A stretch of 64,000 bases of DNA from Pseudonocardia sp. T1-2H (GCF_038039215.1 NZ_JBBPCL010000001.1:62001-126000), one strand, 5' to 3'; counted from the stretch's first letter, positions 8,256 to 16,691 are shown. Numbers and translations: made by a program. The notes: a model not told the origin generated them from the letters alone.

Positions 8256-9230
8256 TCAGGCGGTGCGGCGCTTGCGGGTGGCGGGCTTCTTCTCCGGCTT
8301 GTCCTCCTCCGCGGACGCCGCGGTCTTCTTCGCCGCCGGTCTGCGGGCGGCCGGTTTGCGGGCCGCGGGCTTCTTCACCGGGGCCGGATCGTCCTCGGGC
8401 TCGGCCTTCGTCGAGGAGCCGGACGTGCCGGTCTTGTCCGCGGCCGCGCCCTTCGCCGCCTCGACGCTGCGCTGCAGGGCCGTGAGCAGGTCCGTCATCG
8501 AGTCCGCGCCGTCGTCCGACGACTTCTCGGCGACCGGCGCGGGCCGCGTGGCCCCGCTGGACTTCTTCGACTCGATCAGCTCGACGACCGCGTCCCGGTA
8601 CTCGTCCTCGAACTGGGCGGGATCGAAGTCCGCGCCCAGGCTCTCGACCAGCGACGCGGCCATCTTCTGCTCCTGCGGGCGCAGCTCCACGTCCGCGTCG
8701 AGGATGTCGAAGTCCGGCTCGCGGACCTCGTCCGGCCAGAGCATCGTCTGCAGCACGATGACCTTGTCCCGCACCCGGAGCAGCGCGATGCTCTCCCGCT
8801 GCCGCAGGGCGACCTTCACCACGGCCATCCGGTCCGTCTCCTTGAGCGCCTCGCGCAGCAGCGCGTAGGGCTTGGCGGCCTTCGTCTCCGGCTCGAGGTA
8901 GTAGCTCTTGTCGAACAGGAGCGGGTCGATCTGGTCCGCGGGGACGAACTCGATGACGTCGATCTCGTGGCCGCTCGCGACGGGCAGCGAGTCGAGGTCG
9001 TTCTCGTCGAGCGTGATCAGCTCGCCGTCCTCGGTCTCGTAGCCCTTCACGATGTCCGCGTACTCGACCTCCTCGCCGCACGCCGAGCACGTCCGTTTGT
9101 ACTTGATCCGCCCGCCGTCCACGCCGTGCACCTGGTGGAACCGCACGTCGTGGTTCGTCGTCGCCGAGTACAGCTTGATCGGCACGCTGACCAGCCCGAA
9201 GGACACCGCGCCACTCCACATCGCGCGCAT
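8256..9230 (-). CDS. ku: Non-homologous end-joining protein Ku
   Basis: A 324-residue bacterial Ku homodimer subunit. The core is recognisable from MWSGAVSFGLVSVPIKLYSA at the N-terminus, a CSAC motif near 49, and the DNA-ring region up to AQFEDEYRDAVVELIESKK near 235. The last 50 residues are a Lys/Ala/Pro-rich basic tail with repeated RKPAAR-type units, typical of actinobacterial Ku and thought to bind DNA. Ku binds broken DNA ends and recruits an ATP-dependent ligase. It is divergent from such a ligase gene with a 62-bp gap. ATG 9230 is used; ATG 9221 (MWSGAV) is equally plausible. Confidence 0.97.
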   Translation of the reverse strand: MRAMWSGAVSFGLVSVPIKLYSATTNHDVRFHQVHGVDGGRIKYKRTCSACGEEVEYADIVKGYETEDGELITLDENDLDSLPVASGHEIDVIEFVPADQIDPLLFDKSYYLEPETKAAKPYALLREALKETDRMAVVKVALRQRESIALLRVRDKVIVLQTMLWPDEVREPDFDILDADVELRPQEQKMAASLVESLGADFDPAQFEDEYRDAVVELIESKKSSGATRPAPVAEKSSDDGADSMTDLLTALQRSVEAAKGAAADKTGTSGSSTKAEPEDDPAPVKKPAARKPAARRPAAKKTAASAEEDKPEKKPATRKRRTA

Positions 9231-9292
9231 GGCACGTGTCTCCTCTCGACCGGTCGCTCTCCGTAGGACCCCGGAAGTGACAGCATGACCGT

Positions 9293-10228
9293 GTGCAGCC
9301 CATGCTCGCCACCCCAGGAGGCCTCCCGACCGGCCCCGAATGGGTCTACGAGGTCAAGTGGGACGGCATGCGGGTGCTCGCCGAGGTCACCGACGGTGTG
9401 CTCCGGCTCCTCACCCGGACCGGCCGGGACGTCACCGCGAACTTCCCCGAGTTCGCCGTGATCGCGGACCTGGCGCCGGACGTGCTGCTCGACGGCGAGG
9501 CCGTCCTGCTCGACGACGGCGTGCCCAGCTTCGCGGCCCTCGCCGAACGCCTGCACGGCCCGGTCAGCCCGGCCCGCGCCGCCGCGCACCCGGCCACGCT
9601 GATGGTCTTCGACGTCATGCGGCTCTACGGCGTCCCCCTGCTGGACCGGCCGCTGGACGAGCGTCGCGCGACCCTCGAACGCATGGACGTCGACCCGCTG
9701 CCCACCGTCGAGCTGTCCCCGCTCTACACCGACGGGGGCGCGCTCTTCGAGGCCACCGCGCGGCGCGGCATGGAGGGCGTGGTCGCCAAGCTGAAGGAGA
9801 GCCCGTACCGGCCGGGGCGCCGCAGCCCGAGCTGGGTGAAGGTGACCCACCGGCACACCCAGACCTGCCTGGTCGGCGGCTGGCGGCAGGAACGGCCGGG
9901 CCGGTCCGGGCGCATCGCGACGCTGCTGCTCGGCGTCCCGGACGGGGACCGGCTGGAGTTCGCCGGCCGGGTCTGTGCGGGCCTCGACGGGGCGGCCGTG
10001 CAACGCGTGCTCGCGGACCTGCTGGGCGACGCGGCCGTGGAGACGTCCCCGTTCAGCGACCGGCTGCCGCGCGTCGACTCCGCGGGCGCGCGATGGTGCG
10101 ACCCGCTCGTCGCGGTCGAGGTCGCGCACCTGGGCTGGACGGTCACGGGCCGGCTGCGCCAGCCCGTCTTCCGGGGCGTGCGCGCGGACGTGGAGCCAGC
10201 GGAGATCCGCCGCGAGGGCGCCCCGTGA
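9293..10228 (+). CDS. ATP-dependent DNA ligase, stand-alone ligase domain
   Basis: A 311-residue protein that starts with GTG. Motif I of nucleotidyltransferase ligases is EVKWDGMRVL near residue 22, where the Lys becomes adenylated. LLDGEAVLL (motif III region) is near 65, EGVVAKLKESPYRPGRRS (motif IV/V) near 165 and WVKV next to it. The C-terminal OB-fold runs from about 190 to 300. Unlike full LigD it lacks polymerase and phosphoesterase domains, so it resembles LigC-type or ligase-only NHEJ enzymes. Head-to-head placement with ku supports a role in end joining. Confidence 0.93.
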   Translation: MQPMLATPGGLPTGPEWVYEVKWDGMRVLAEVTDGVLRLLTRTGRDVTANFPEFAVIADLAPDVLLDGEAVLLDDGVPSFAALAERLHGPVSPARAAAHPATLMVFDVMRLYGVPLLDRPLDERRATLERMDVDPLPTVELSPLYTDGGALFEATARRGMEGVVAKLKESPYRPGRRSPSWVKVTHRHTQTCLVGGWRQERPGRSGRIATLLLGVPDGDRLEFAGRVCAGLDGAAVQRVLADLLGDAAVETSPFSDRLPRVDSAGARWCDPLVAVEVAHLGWTVTGRLRQPVFRGVRADVEPAEIRREGAP

Positions 10229-10379
10229 CCGCGCTGACTGATCATCCGATCCCGCTGAGCGAGCCGGGGCGGCATCACCTGTCCGATCGGTCCGCCTGTG
10301 ACCGGGTGGCTGGCCCCTGACCGGGCACGGGGTGTTGGATGTGCCCGCAGGGGTCGATGCTCGAGAAGGGGGCACCACC

Positions 10380-10577
10380 ATGGATTTCGACGCACTCAAG
10401 GGGCAGGCCGAGAAGCTGCTCGAGGAGCACGGCGGGACGGTCGAGGACCTCGCCGAGAAGGCCGGCGAGTTCGTCAAGGGCCGGTTCGGCCACGAGGACC
10501 AGGTGGACATGGTCGTCGACAAGATCAAGGACTTCGTCCCGGACACACCGGCCGCCGCTCCGCACCCGCAGGCCTGA
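10380..10577 (+). CDS. MT0933/Rv0909-like antitoxin family protein
   Basis: A 65-residue acidic, helical protein (MDFDALKGQAEKLLEEHG at the N-terminus, then GEFVKGRFGHEDQVDMVVDK). It resembles the family annotated from mycobacterial Rv0909 (MT0933) as an antitoxin. GAAGGGGGC gives a good ribosome site before ATG 10380. The usual SRPBCC-type toxin partner is not next to it: the following gene is a glycolipid-binding-domain protein after a terminator. Toxin-antitoxin function is therefore doubtful in this setting. Confidence 0.8.
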   Translation: MDFDALKGQAEKLLEEHGGTVEDLAEKAGEFVKGRFGHEDQVDMVVDKIKDFVPDTPAAAPHPQA

Positions 10578-10591
10578 CCCCTCTTCCTCCC

Positions 10592-10623
10592 GGGGTCCGG
10601 GCCGATCCGGCCGAACGGACCCC
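10592..10623 (+). terminator. Hairpin terminator after the MT0933-like gene
   Basis: GGGGTCCG and CGGACCCC pair perfectly, with an inner GGCC/GGCC pair, 14 bp after the stop codon. It separates the small antitoxin-like gene from the downstream glycolipid-binding protein gene. Confidence 0.7.
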
Positions 10624-10644
10624 ACCTCTCCTACGGTGGTGTCG

Positions 10645-11253
10645 ATGACGACCATGCTGACCTGGCAGGCCGACGGCCGGCCCGGCCTCGAGGGCGCCCG
10701 CGTGCTCCCTGCGTCCACGGGCAGGGGCTTCCGGGCCCTGAGCCGGATGGTGGTGCCCTCCCCGGAGGGCGACCTCACGGCGTCCTACAGCGTCTCGGTG
10801 GCCGAGGACGGCAGCCTGGCCCGGCTGACCGTGAGCTCGGCGACGGCGGAGCGGGAGCGCCACCTCACGGCGAACCGCACGGACGACAACTACTGGTTGC
10901 TCGACGACGGCTCCGGCGTCACGCGCAAGGAGTACGAGGCGGTCGACGTCGACGTGGCCTTCAGCCCGCTGTTCGCGTCGCTGCCGATCCGGCGCCTGGC
11001 CCTGCACCGCGACGCCGGGGACCACGAGGTCCCGGTGGTACAGGTGTCGCTCCCGGACATGGACGTCCAGCTCGTCACACGGCGGTACCGGACCGTCCGC
11101 ACGGTCGGCGAGGACGGCACGGCGGTGGTGGCGTGCTCGGTCGGGGGCGGCGGCGAGGTCGAGATCGTCGTGGACGCGGACGGGTTCGTGATCTCCTACC
11201 CGGGTGTGGCCGCGCGGTTCGCGGACGCTCCCGCCTCGGCGGTCGCAGGCTGA
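10645..11253 (+). CDS. Putative glycolipid-binding domain protein (DUF1089-like)
   Basis: A 202-residue soluble beta-rich protein that begins MTMLTWQADGRPGLEGARV. The pattern LTWQ...LEGARV...SYSV, followed by repeated strands ending VVDADGFVISYPGVAARF, matches the putative glycolipid-binding domain family known from a Pseudomonas structure. The physiological ligand is unknown. ATG 10645 is chosen, with two GTG codons just upstream. It converges on tyrA across 43 bp that contain a short imperfect direct repeat (GCGGCCGCGAGCCGA-like). Confidence 0.8.
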   Translation: MTTMLTWQADGRPGLEGARVLPASTGRGFRALSRMVVPSPEGDLTASYSVSVAEDGSLARLTVSSATAERERHLTANRTDDNYWLLDDGSGVTRKEYEAVDVDVAFSPLFASLPIRRLALHRDAGDHEVPVVQVSLPDMDVQLVTRRYRTVRTVGEDGTAVVACSVGGGGEVEIVVDADGFVISYPGVAARFADAPASAVAG

Positions 11254-11296
11254 GCCCGGCCGCGAGCCGAGCGCGGCCGCGAGCCGAGGAGCCGGC

Positions 11297-12241
11297 TCAG
11301 GCCTTCCAGCCCGAGACGACGTCTCCCCGGCGGCCGAGCTCGCGCAGCTCGGCGAGCGCGTCCGGCCCGTCGAGGGAGACCTCGAGGCCCAGGGGTTCCC
11401 GGGTCGACGCCCAGCGCTGACGGGCGGCGTACCCGGCGTTGACGGTCGCGGCGAGCCCGCCGGTGGAGGCGAGCGCGCCGCGCATCACGCCGAGGCGGCC
11501 CAGGGCCTCGTCGACCGCCGCGAGCAGCGCGTTGCGGTTGCCCTCGCACATCGCGAGGACCAGCTCCGGACGCGTGCCCGCGACCCGGGTGCCGTCGGCG
11601 AACGAGCCGGCGGAGAGCGCCAGGGGCAGGTCGTCGTCGGGTTCGCCGGCGCCCACGGCCGCGAGCACCGCGGCGAGCAGGTGCGGCAGGTGGGAGATCT
11701 TCGCGACGGCGAGGTCGTGTTCGTCCGACGCCGCGGGGACGACCCGGGAGCCGCACTCCCAGGCCAGCTCCGCGACGTCCTTGAAGACCCCCAGGTCCGC
11801 GCCGTCGTCCGCGATCACGACCCAGGCGGCACCCCGGAACAGCCCGGCGTCGCCGGCCGCCCAGCCGGACTCGGCGGTGCCCGCCATCGGGTGCCCGCCC
11901 ACGTACCGGGCGTGCGGCGCGTAGGTGGCGACGGCGTCCGCCACCGCGACCTTGACGCTCACCGCGTCCGTCAGCCGCACCGTGGGCGCGACGTCGTCGA
12001 TCCGGGCGAGCACGCCCTCGACGGCGGGCAGCGGGACGGCGAGCACGACCAGCGCGTCGTCCCCGGCGGCCCGGCGCAGGGCGGCGTCGAGATCGGTGGT
12101 GACGTCGAACCCGTCCGCCGCGGCCGCCGCGGCCGTCTCCTCGGACGCCGCGGTGCCGTAGACGTCCCGCCCGGCGGCCTTCGCGGCCCGCATCAGCGAC
12201 CCGCCGATCAACCCGGTCCCGACGACGCATACGGCTCGCAT
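11297..12241 (-). CDS. tyrA: Prephenate dehydrogenase
   Basis: A 314-residue NAD(P)-dependent enzyme of tyrosine synthesis. The N-terminal Rossmann motif is VCVVGTGLIGGSLMRAAK at residues 4-21. The catalytic-site region YVGGHPMAGTAESGW is near 115 and the dimerisation helical domain follows (KISHLPHLLAAVLAAVGAG). It oxidatively decarboxylates prephenate to 4-hydroxyphenylpyruvate. No ACT domain is visible, and the length fits the actinobacterial form. The ATG lies at 12239-12241. It is followed on the same strand by nothing, and preceded by an amidase gene. Confidence 0.94.
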   Translation of the reverse strand: MRAVCVVGTGLIGGSLMRAAKAAGRDVYGTAASEETAAAAAADGFDVTTDLDAALRRAAGDDALVVLAVPLPAVEGVLARIDDVAPTVRLTDAVSVKVAVADAVATYAPHARYVGGHPMAGTAESGWAAGDAGLFRGAAWVVIADDGADLGVFKDVAELAWECGSRVVPAASDEHDLAVAKISHLPHLLAAVLAAVGAGEPDDDLPLALSAGSFADGTRVAGTRPELVLAMCEGNRNALLAAVDEALGRLGVMRGALASTGGLAATVNAGYAARQRWASTREPLGLEVSLDGPDALAELRELGRRGDVVSGWKA

Positions 12242-12294
12242 GAGGTCACATTCTGCCCGTGCGCGGTACGTGGTGCTCCGGCACCACGCACCGC

Positions 12295-13611
12295 TCACGA
12301 CCGGGTGATCGCTCCGGCGACACGCAGGATGCCGCGCTCCTCCAGGTCCACGCCCACAAGCTGGATCCCGGCCGGGAGCTCGCCCGCGGGCAGCGGCGCG
12401 GGCACGGAGAGGGCGGGCCAGCCCGTCAGGTTGAACGGCGAGGTCAGGCCCAGCATCGACGGCCGGACCGGGGTCCCGTCGACCTCGTCCGCGCCGATCG
12501 GGGTCGCCCGCAGCCGGGTGGTCGCGCTGATCAGCACGTCCATCCCCGCGACGGCCTCGCGCAGCGCGGCACCGAGGCGGCGCCGCGCCCGCTGCGCCTC
12601 GACGTAGGCGTACGCGGGCTGGTCCGCGACCGCGAGCAGCCGCTCGGCGGTGGCCGGCTGGTAGTCCGCGCGGCGCTCGGCGAGCCAGGCCCGGTGGGTC
12701 GCGTACGCCTCGCCGCCGGCGATCCGCGCGTAGGCCGCCGCGAGCTCCTCGATCATCGGGGTACGGATCTCGAAGATCTCCGCGCCGGCCTTCTCCAGCG
12801 TCTGCACCGCGTCCGCCACCGCGCCGGCGAGCACCGGGTCCACGGCCTGCCAGAACTCGTCGACCAGCACGCCGACGTGGGTCCCGCGCACGCCCGGCTG
12901 CTGGATCCCGCCGCCGGTGCCGTCCGGCCGGGACAACACGTCCCACGCGACCGACGCCGAGTGCACGTCCGACGCGAGCAGCCCGACGGTGTCCAAGCTC
13001 TCGGCCAGCGGGAACACCCCGTCCGCGGAGAGCGTGCCGAACGCAGGCTTGAGCCCGACGACGCCGCAGAGCGCGGCCGGGGTGCGCACGCTCGCACCGG
13101 TGTCCGTGCCCAGCGCGAGCGGCAGGTGCCCCGCGGCGACGGCGGCGGCCGAGCCCGACGACGAGCCGCCGGTGATCCGGGTGCGGTCGTGCGGGTTGAG
13201 CGCGGGGCCGGTCGCGGAGACGTCCCCGGTGGGGCCGTAGGCGAACTCGTGGGTGTGCAGCTTGGCGACGATCACCGCCCCCGCTTCGCGCAGGCGGGCG
13301 ACGACCGGGCCCTCGCTGGTCGCGGCGGGGGCGTCGGCGAGGACGTTCGAGCCGGCCCGGGTCGGGAGCCCGACCACGTCGAACAGGTCCTTCACCCCGA
13401 CGGCGACGCCGTGCAGCGGGCCGCGCCACTCCCCGCGGCGCAGCTCGGCGGCACGCTCCTCCGCCGTCGCGACGGCGGAGTCGTCGAGCAGGACGACGGC
13501 GTTGTGCTCGTCGGCGCGCAGCCGCTCGAGGGTGTCCCGGACGTGCTCGACGGGCGAGAGCTCGCCGGAGCGGAGGGCGAGGGAGAGGTCGCGCAGGCTC
13601 ATGCGACCCAT
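12295..13611 (-). CDS. Amidase signature family hydrolase
   Basis: A 438-residue enzyme with the Ser-cis-Ser-Lys amidase core. The catalytic Lys is in GVAVGVKDLF near residue 73, the cis-Ser/nucleophile loop is ITGGSSSGSAAAVAAG near 145-160 and the nucleophile region GTDTGASVRTPAALCG is near 172. Relatives hydrolyse diverse amides, including gamma-lactams and aminoacyl-amide linkages. GatA is less likely because no gatB or gatC is nearby. It lies 25 bp after the M20 gene, so the two are probably co-transcribed. ATG 13611 or ATG 13602 may start translation; both share the GGAGGTGAGTGAAGG leader. Confidence 0.9.
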   Translation of the reverse strand: MGRMSLRDLSLALRSGELSPVEHVRDTLERLRADEHNAVVLLDDSAVATAEERAAELRRGEWRGPLHGVAVGVKDLFDVVGLPTRAGSNVLADAPAATSEGPVVARLREAGAVIVAKLHTHEFAYGPTGDVSATGPALNPHDRTRITGGSSSGSAAAVAAGHLPLALGTDTGASVRTPAALCGVVGLKPAFGTLSADGVFPLAESLDTVGLLASDVHSASVAWDVLSRPDGTGGGIQQPGVRGTHVGVLVDEFWQAVDPVLAGAVADAVQTLEKAGAEIFEIRTPMIEELAAAYARIAGGEAYATHRAWLAERRADYQPATAERLLAVADQPAYAYVEAQRARRRLGAALREAVAGMDVLISATTRLRATPIGADEVDGTPVRPSMLGLTSPFNLTGWPALSVPAPLPAGELPAGIQLVGVDLEERGILRVAGAITRS

Positions 13612-13636
13612 CCTTCACTCACCTCCGGCCCTTCCC

Positions 13637-14875
13637 TCACATCAGGTGGTGCAGCGCGAGGCCCGCGTAGAGCGCGACGCCGGAGACCATCGCCGCCTCG
13701 TCGAAGGTCACCCGGTTGGAGTGGTTCGGCGCAACGCTCAGCGGGTCCGCGCCGGGGCTGCACGCGCCGAGGAAGGCCAGCGCGCCCGGGATCCGTTCGA
13801 GGACGTAGGCGAAGTCCTCCGCGCCCATGATCGGCGTCGGCATCGTGGCGACCTTGCGGGCGCCGAACAGCCGGATGGCGAGGTCGCCGAGCGTGGTGGC
13901 GGCGGCCGGGTCGTTGATCGTGACCGGGTAGCCGGGCTCGATGTCGACGCGGGCGGTGCAGTCGTGGGCGAGTGCGGTGTGCCGGCAGACCCGGCGGATC
14001 TCCTCGCGCAGCGCCAGCCGGACCGGCTCGGACATCGTCCGCAGCGTGCCCTCGAGCTCGGCGGTCTCCGGGATGATGTTGTTCGTGGTCCCGGCGGTGA
14101 TCCGGGCGATCGTCAGGACCGCCGGCTGATGCGTGTCGACCTTGCGGGTCATCATCGTCTGCAACGCCCCGACCATCGCCGCGGCCGCCGGTACGGGGTC
14201 GACGGCGTCGTGCGGGGCCGACGCGTGCCCGCCCCGCCCCACCACGGTGACCCGCAGGACGTCCGCCGCCGCCATGATCGGCCCCGGGCGGGTGTGCACC
14301 TCCCCGGACGGCAGCGTGGCGCTGATGTGCAGGGCGTACGCCGCCTTCGGCAGGCCCGCGGGGCCGTGCCGGTCCAGCAGGCCGTCGGAGATCATGTGCC
14401 GGGCGCCGTGGAAGCCCTCCTCGCCGGGCTGGAACATGAAGAGCACACGCCCGCCGAGGTCCTCCCGGTGGTTCGCGAGCACCCGCGCGGCCGAGGCGAG
14501 CATCGCGACGTGCGTGTCGTGCCCGCAGGCGTGCATCGCGCCGTCGGTCTCCGAGCGGAACTCGACGGCGGTGTCCTCCTGCAGCGGCAGCGCGTCCATG
14601 TCCGCGCGCAGTAGGACCGTCGGCCCGGGCCGGCCGCCCTCCAGGACCCCGACGACCGAACTGACCTCCCGGCCCAGGTGGAGGCGCAGGGGGAGGTCCG
14701 CCAGCTCGGTCAGGATCGCGTCCCGGGTGACGGGCAGGACGAGACCGATCTCGGGCCGGCGGTGGAGGGCACGGCGCAGCGCGACCGTGCGCGGCTGGAC
14801 CCGCCTGGCCTCCGCGGCGAGCCCCGGCAGGACCGCTGCGAGCAGCGCCGCGGAGCGGCTGTCGGAGGAGGCCAT
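13637..14875 (-). CDS. M20 family amidohydrolase/peptidase
   Basis: A 412-residue metal-dependent hydrolase of the aminoacylase/IAA-amino-acid hydrolase type. Metal and catalytic motifs are LLRADMDALPLQE near 95, HACGHDTHVAML near 117, FMFQPGEEGFHGARHMI near 150 and MGAEDFAYVLE near 355. The lid/dimerisation domain (VTVVGRGGHASAPHDAVDP) lies near 205. It should hydrolyse N-acyl amino acids or related amides. Pairing with an amidase suggests stepwise breakdown of an amide substrate. Confidence 0.92.
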   Translation of the reverse strand: MASSDSRSAALLAAVLPGLAAEARRVQPRTVALRRALHRRPEIGLVLPVTRDAILTELADLPLRLHLGREVSSVVGVLEGGRPGPTVLLRADMDALPLQEDTAVEFRSETDGAMHACGHDTHVAMLASAARVLANHREDLGGRVLFMFQPGEEGFHGARHMISDGLLDRHGPAGLPKAAYALHISATLPSGEVHTRPGPIMAAADVLRVTVVGRGGHASAPHDAVDPVPAAAAMVGALQTMMTRKVDTHQPAVLTIARITAGTTNNIIPETAELEGTLRTMSEPVRLALREEIRRVCRHTALAHDCTARVDIEPGYPVTINDPAAATTLGDLAIRLFGARKVATMPTPIMGAEDFAYVLERIPGALAFLGACSPGADPLSVAPNHSNRVTFDEAAMVSGVALYAGLALHHLM

Positions 14876-14942
14876 GAGACGATCCTGGCATTCGCCGGAT
14901 TGTGGTTTGTACCACAGTCGGCTCTGGGCTTACCGTAGGTCC

Positions 14943-15458
14943 ATGCCGGTGCAGAGTGTGAAGGCCCCCGCGGAGGTGCGGGACCAGCCCCTGCCCGGAT
15001 TCGCTGTCGTGGCGATCCGGGAGGAGGGACGGTGGCGCTGTGCGCGACTGGACCCCGAGGCCCTGGTCGATCTGGACACAGCGATCACGGAACTCCGGGG
15101 ACTGCGTTCCACCGGCGCCGTCATCGGGTTGCTGGACGTCGACGACGAGTTCTTCATCCTCCTCCGCCCCACGCCGGGCGGGGTGTCGCTGATGATGTCG
15201 GACGCGGTCGCGGCCCTGGACTACGACGTCGCCGCGGACGTGCTGGACCTGCTGCGCGTCGAGCTCCCGCCGGACGAGGACGCCCTGGACGACGACCCGT
15301 GGCCCGAGGGCGACCTGTCGATCTGCGCGGACCTCGGCCTGCCCGCGGACGAGCTCGAGGTCCTCGCCGGCGAGCTCGACCTCTACCCCGACGAGCAGCT
15401 CGCCGCGATCGGCCGCCGGCTGGGCTTCGGCGAGGCGCTAGCGGAACTCGTCGACTAG
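14943..15458 (+). CDS. tRNA adenosine deaminase-associated protein
   Basis: A 171-residue acidic protein (QPLPGFAVVAIREEGRWRCARL at the start, then LLDVDDEFFILLRPTPGG). This family is found almost only next to tadA in actinobacteria. Its biochemical role is not established. It lies 56 bp upstream of tadA, separated by an 11-bp-stem hairpin. The ATG at 14943 follows the divergent M20 gene by 67 bp. Confidence 0.88.
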   Translation: MPVQSVKAPAEVRDQPLPGFAVVAIREEGRWRCARLDPEALVDLDTAITELRGLRSTGAVIGLLDVDDEFFILLRPTPGGVSLMMSDAVAALDYDVAADVLDLLRVELPPDEDALDDDPWPEGDLSICADLGLPADELEVLAGELDLYPDEQLAAIGRRLGFGEALAELVD

Positions 15459-15466
15459 CGGCGCCT

Positions 15467-15506
15467 GTGCGCGGAAATCGTTGCCGGAGCAGCGTTTTCC
15501 GCGCAC
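15467..15506. repeat. Inverted repeat between the tadA partner gene and tadA
   Basis: The arms GTGCGCGGAAA (15467-15477) and TTTCCGCGCAC (15496-15506) are perfectly complementary around an 18-nt loop. The same outer arms recur downstream of leuA (43545-43584), so this belongs to a second intergenic hairpin family in the window. It could attenuate or stabilise the transcript. Confidence 0.75.
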
Positions 15507-15514
15507 GACCGCTG

Positions 15515-15997
15515 ATGGCGCAGAATCGGCCCGTGCTGACGGGTGCGAGCGACGAGATGCTGCTCCGGCGCGCTCTCGTGCTGGCCGCGGAGGCCCCGCG
15601 GACCGGTGACGTCCCGATCGGCGCCGTGATCGTCGATGCGGACGGGGTGGAGCTCGCCGCGGCCCGCAACGCCCGCGAGGCCCTGGGCGACCCCACCGCC
15701 CACGCCGAGATCCTCGCGTTGCGCGCCGCGGCCGCGCGGCGGGGCGAGTGGCGCCTCGAGGGCTGCACCCTGGCCGTCACCGTGGAGCCCTGCACGATGT
15801 GCGCGGGTGCGATCGGGCTGGCCCGCGTCTCCCGCGTCGTGTTCGGGGCCTGGGAGCCCAAGACGGGCGCCGCCGGTTCGCTCTGGGACGTCCTGCGGGA
15901 CCGCCGGCTGACCCACCGGCCGGAGGTCGTGGGCGGGGTCTGCGCGCCGGAGGCCGCCGCGCTGATGGAGGAGTTCTTCGCGGGTCACCGCACGTAG
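15515..15997 (+). CDS. tadA: tRNA-specific adenosine deaminase
   Basis: A 160-residue zinc deaminase that makes inosine at the wobble position of tRNA-Arg(ACG). Zinc and catalytic motifs are GDPTAHAEILALRAAA near 60 (HAE, with the proton-shuttle Glu) and TVEPCTMCAGAIGLARVSRV near 93 (PCxxC). GAWEPKTGAAGSLWDVL is the family C-terminal segment. ATG 15515 is used; GTG 15533 is an alternative start. The gene pairs with its associated protein upstream and a Nudix hydrolase 9 bp downstream. Confidence 0.95.
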   Translation: MAQNRPVLTGASDEMLLRRALVLAAEAPRTGDVPIGAVIVDADGVELAAARNAREALGDPTAHAEILALRAAAARRGEWRLEGCTLAVTVEPCTMCAGAIGLARVSRVVFGAWEPKTGAAGSLWDVLRDRRLTHRPEVVGGVCAPEAAALMEEFFAGHRT

Positions 15998-16006
15998 TCT
16001 CGATCA

Positions 16007-16459
16007 GTGCCGAAGCCCTTCCAGCGGATCGCCGCCTACGTCGTGTGCGTCCGTGACGAGCAGGTCCTCCTCGCCCGCTGGATCAGCCCGGACGGCCCGC
16101 GCTGGACCCTCCCCGGCGGCGGCATCGACCACGGCGAGGACCCGCGCGACGCAGCGGTCCGGGAGGTCGACGAGGAGACCGGATACGAGGTCGTCCTCGA
16201 TTCCCTGCTCACCGTGGACTCCGTGCATCTCACGACGGGCCTCGACGGCAGGGCGATCGACCACCACGGCATCCGCGTCGTCTACGCCGCGCACGTCACG
16301 GGCGGCGAGCTGCGCTTCGAGGTGGGCGGGAGCACGGACGAGGCCGCGTGGGTGGATCTTGCCGCGGTGGACGGCCTGACGCGGGTCGGCCTCGTCGACG
16401 TCGGGCTGGCGGCGTGGCGCGCGGCGGACCCGGCCCGGCACGCGGTGCTCCGGGGCTGA
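16007..16459 (+). CDS. Nudix hydrolase
   Basis: A 150-residue protein with a clear Nudix box: GGGIDHGEDPRDAAVREV then DEETGYEV at about residues 38-62, carrying the REVDEE metal-binding core. Family members hydrolyse nucleoside diphosphates linked to another moiety; the substrate is unknown. It has a GTG start 9 bp after tadA, so it is probably translated from the same transcript. The tRNA-Ser gene that hosts the integrated element follows. Confidence 0.9.
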   Translation: MPKPFQRIAAYVVCVRDEQVLLARWISPDGPRWTLPGGGIDHGEDPRDAAVREVDEETGYEVVLDSLLTVDSVHLTTGLDGRAIDHHGIRVVYAAHVTGGELRFEVGGSTDEAAWVDLAAVDGLTRVGLVDVGLAAWRAADPARHAVLRG

Positions 16460-16525
16460 TTGCGCAGGTCAAGGCGGGTGGCCGTCCCCCGGCGAAGGTC
16501 GCGGGAGGGTTTCGGTAAAGTATCC

Positions 16526-16615
16526 GGCGGTAGCGTGTCCGAGCGGCCGAAGGAGCACGCCTCGAAAGCGTGTGAGGTGCAAGCCTCCGTGGGTTCAAAT
16601 CCCACCGCTACCGCC
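16526..16615 (+). tRNA. tRNA-Ser (anticodon CGA)
   Basis: The acceptor stem GGCGGTA pairs with TACCGCC. The anticodon loop is CTCGAAA with CGA at the centre, a long class II variable arm (GAGG...CCTC) is present, and the T arm GTGGGTTCAAATCCCAC closes correctly. Its 3' part, from 16572, is the left attachment-site repeat, so the gene is the integration target. Length is 90 nt; CCA is not encoded. Confidence 0.95.
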
Positions 16616-16638
16616 AGCCTCACCAGGCGAAACGCCGG
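16572..16638. repeat. attL: 67-bp direct repeat at the left end of the integrated element
   Basis: It is identical to 21055-21121. It spans the tRNA-Ser 3' half (variable arm, T arm, acceptor) and continues 23 bp past the tRNA into the left arm of the terminator hairpin. In the right copy the two bases TG before it are absent, which marks the limit of identity. Confidence 0.93.
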
Positions 16639-16668
16639 AAGGGTCCACACGGACCCGACCGGCGTTTC
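16630..16668 (+). terminator. Terminator of tRNA-Ser(CGA)
   Basis: AACGCCGG...GGGTCC pairs with GGACCC...CCGGCGTT and is followed by TTCT, 15 bp past the tRNA. The left arm lies within the att repeat. The hairpin beyond attR uses the same left arm with a different right arm. Confidence 0.75.
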
Positions 16669-16691
16669 TGCTTCCAGTCTCAGTTCCAGTC

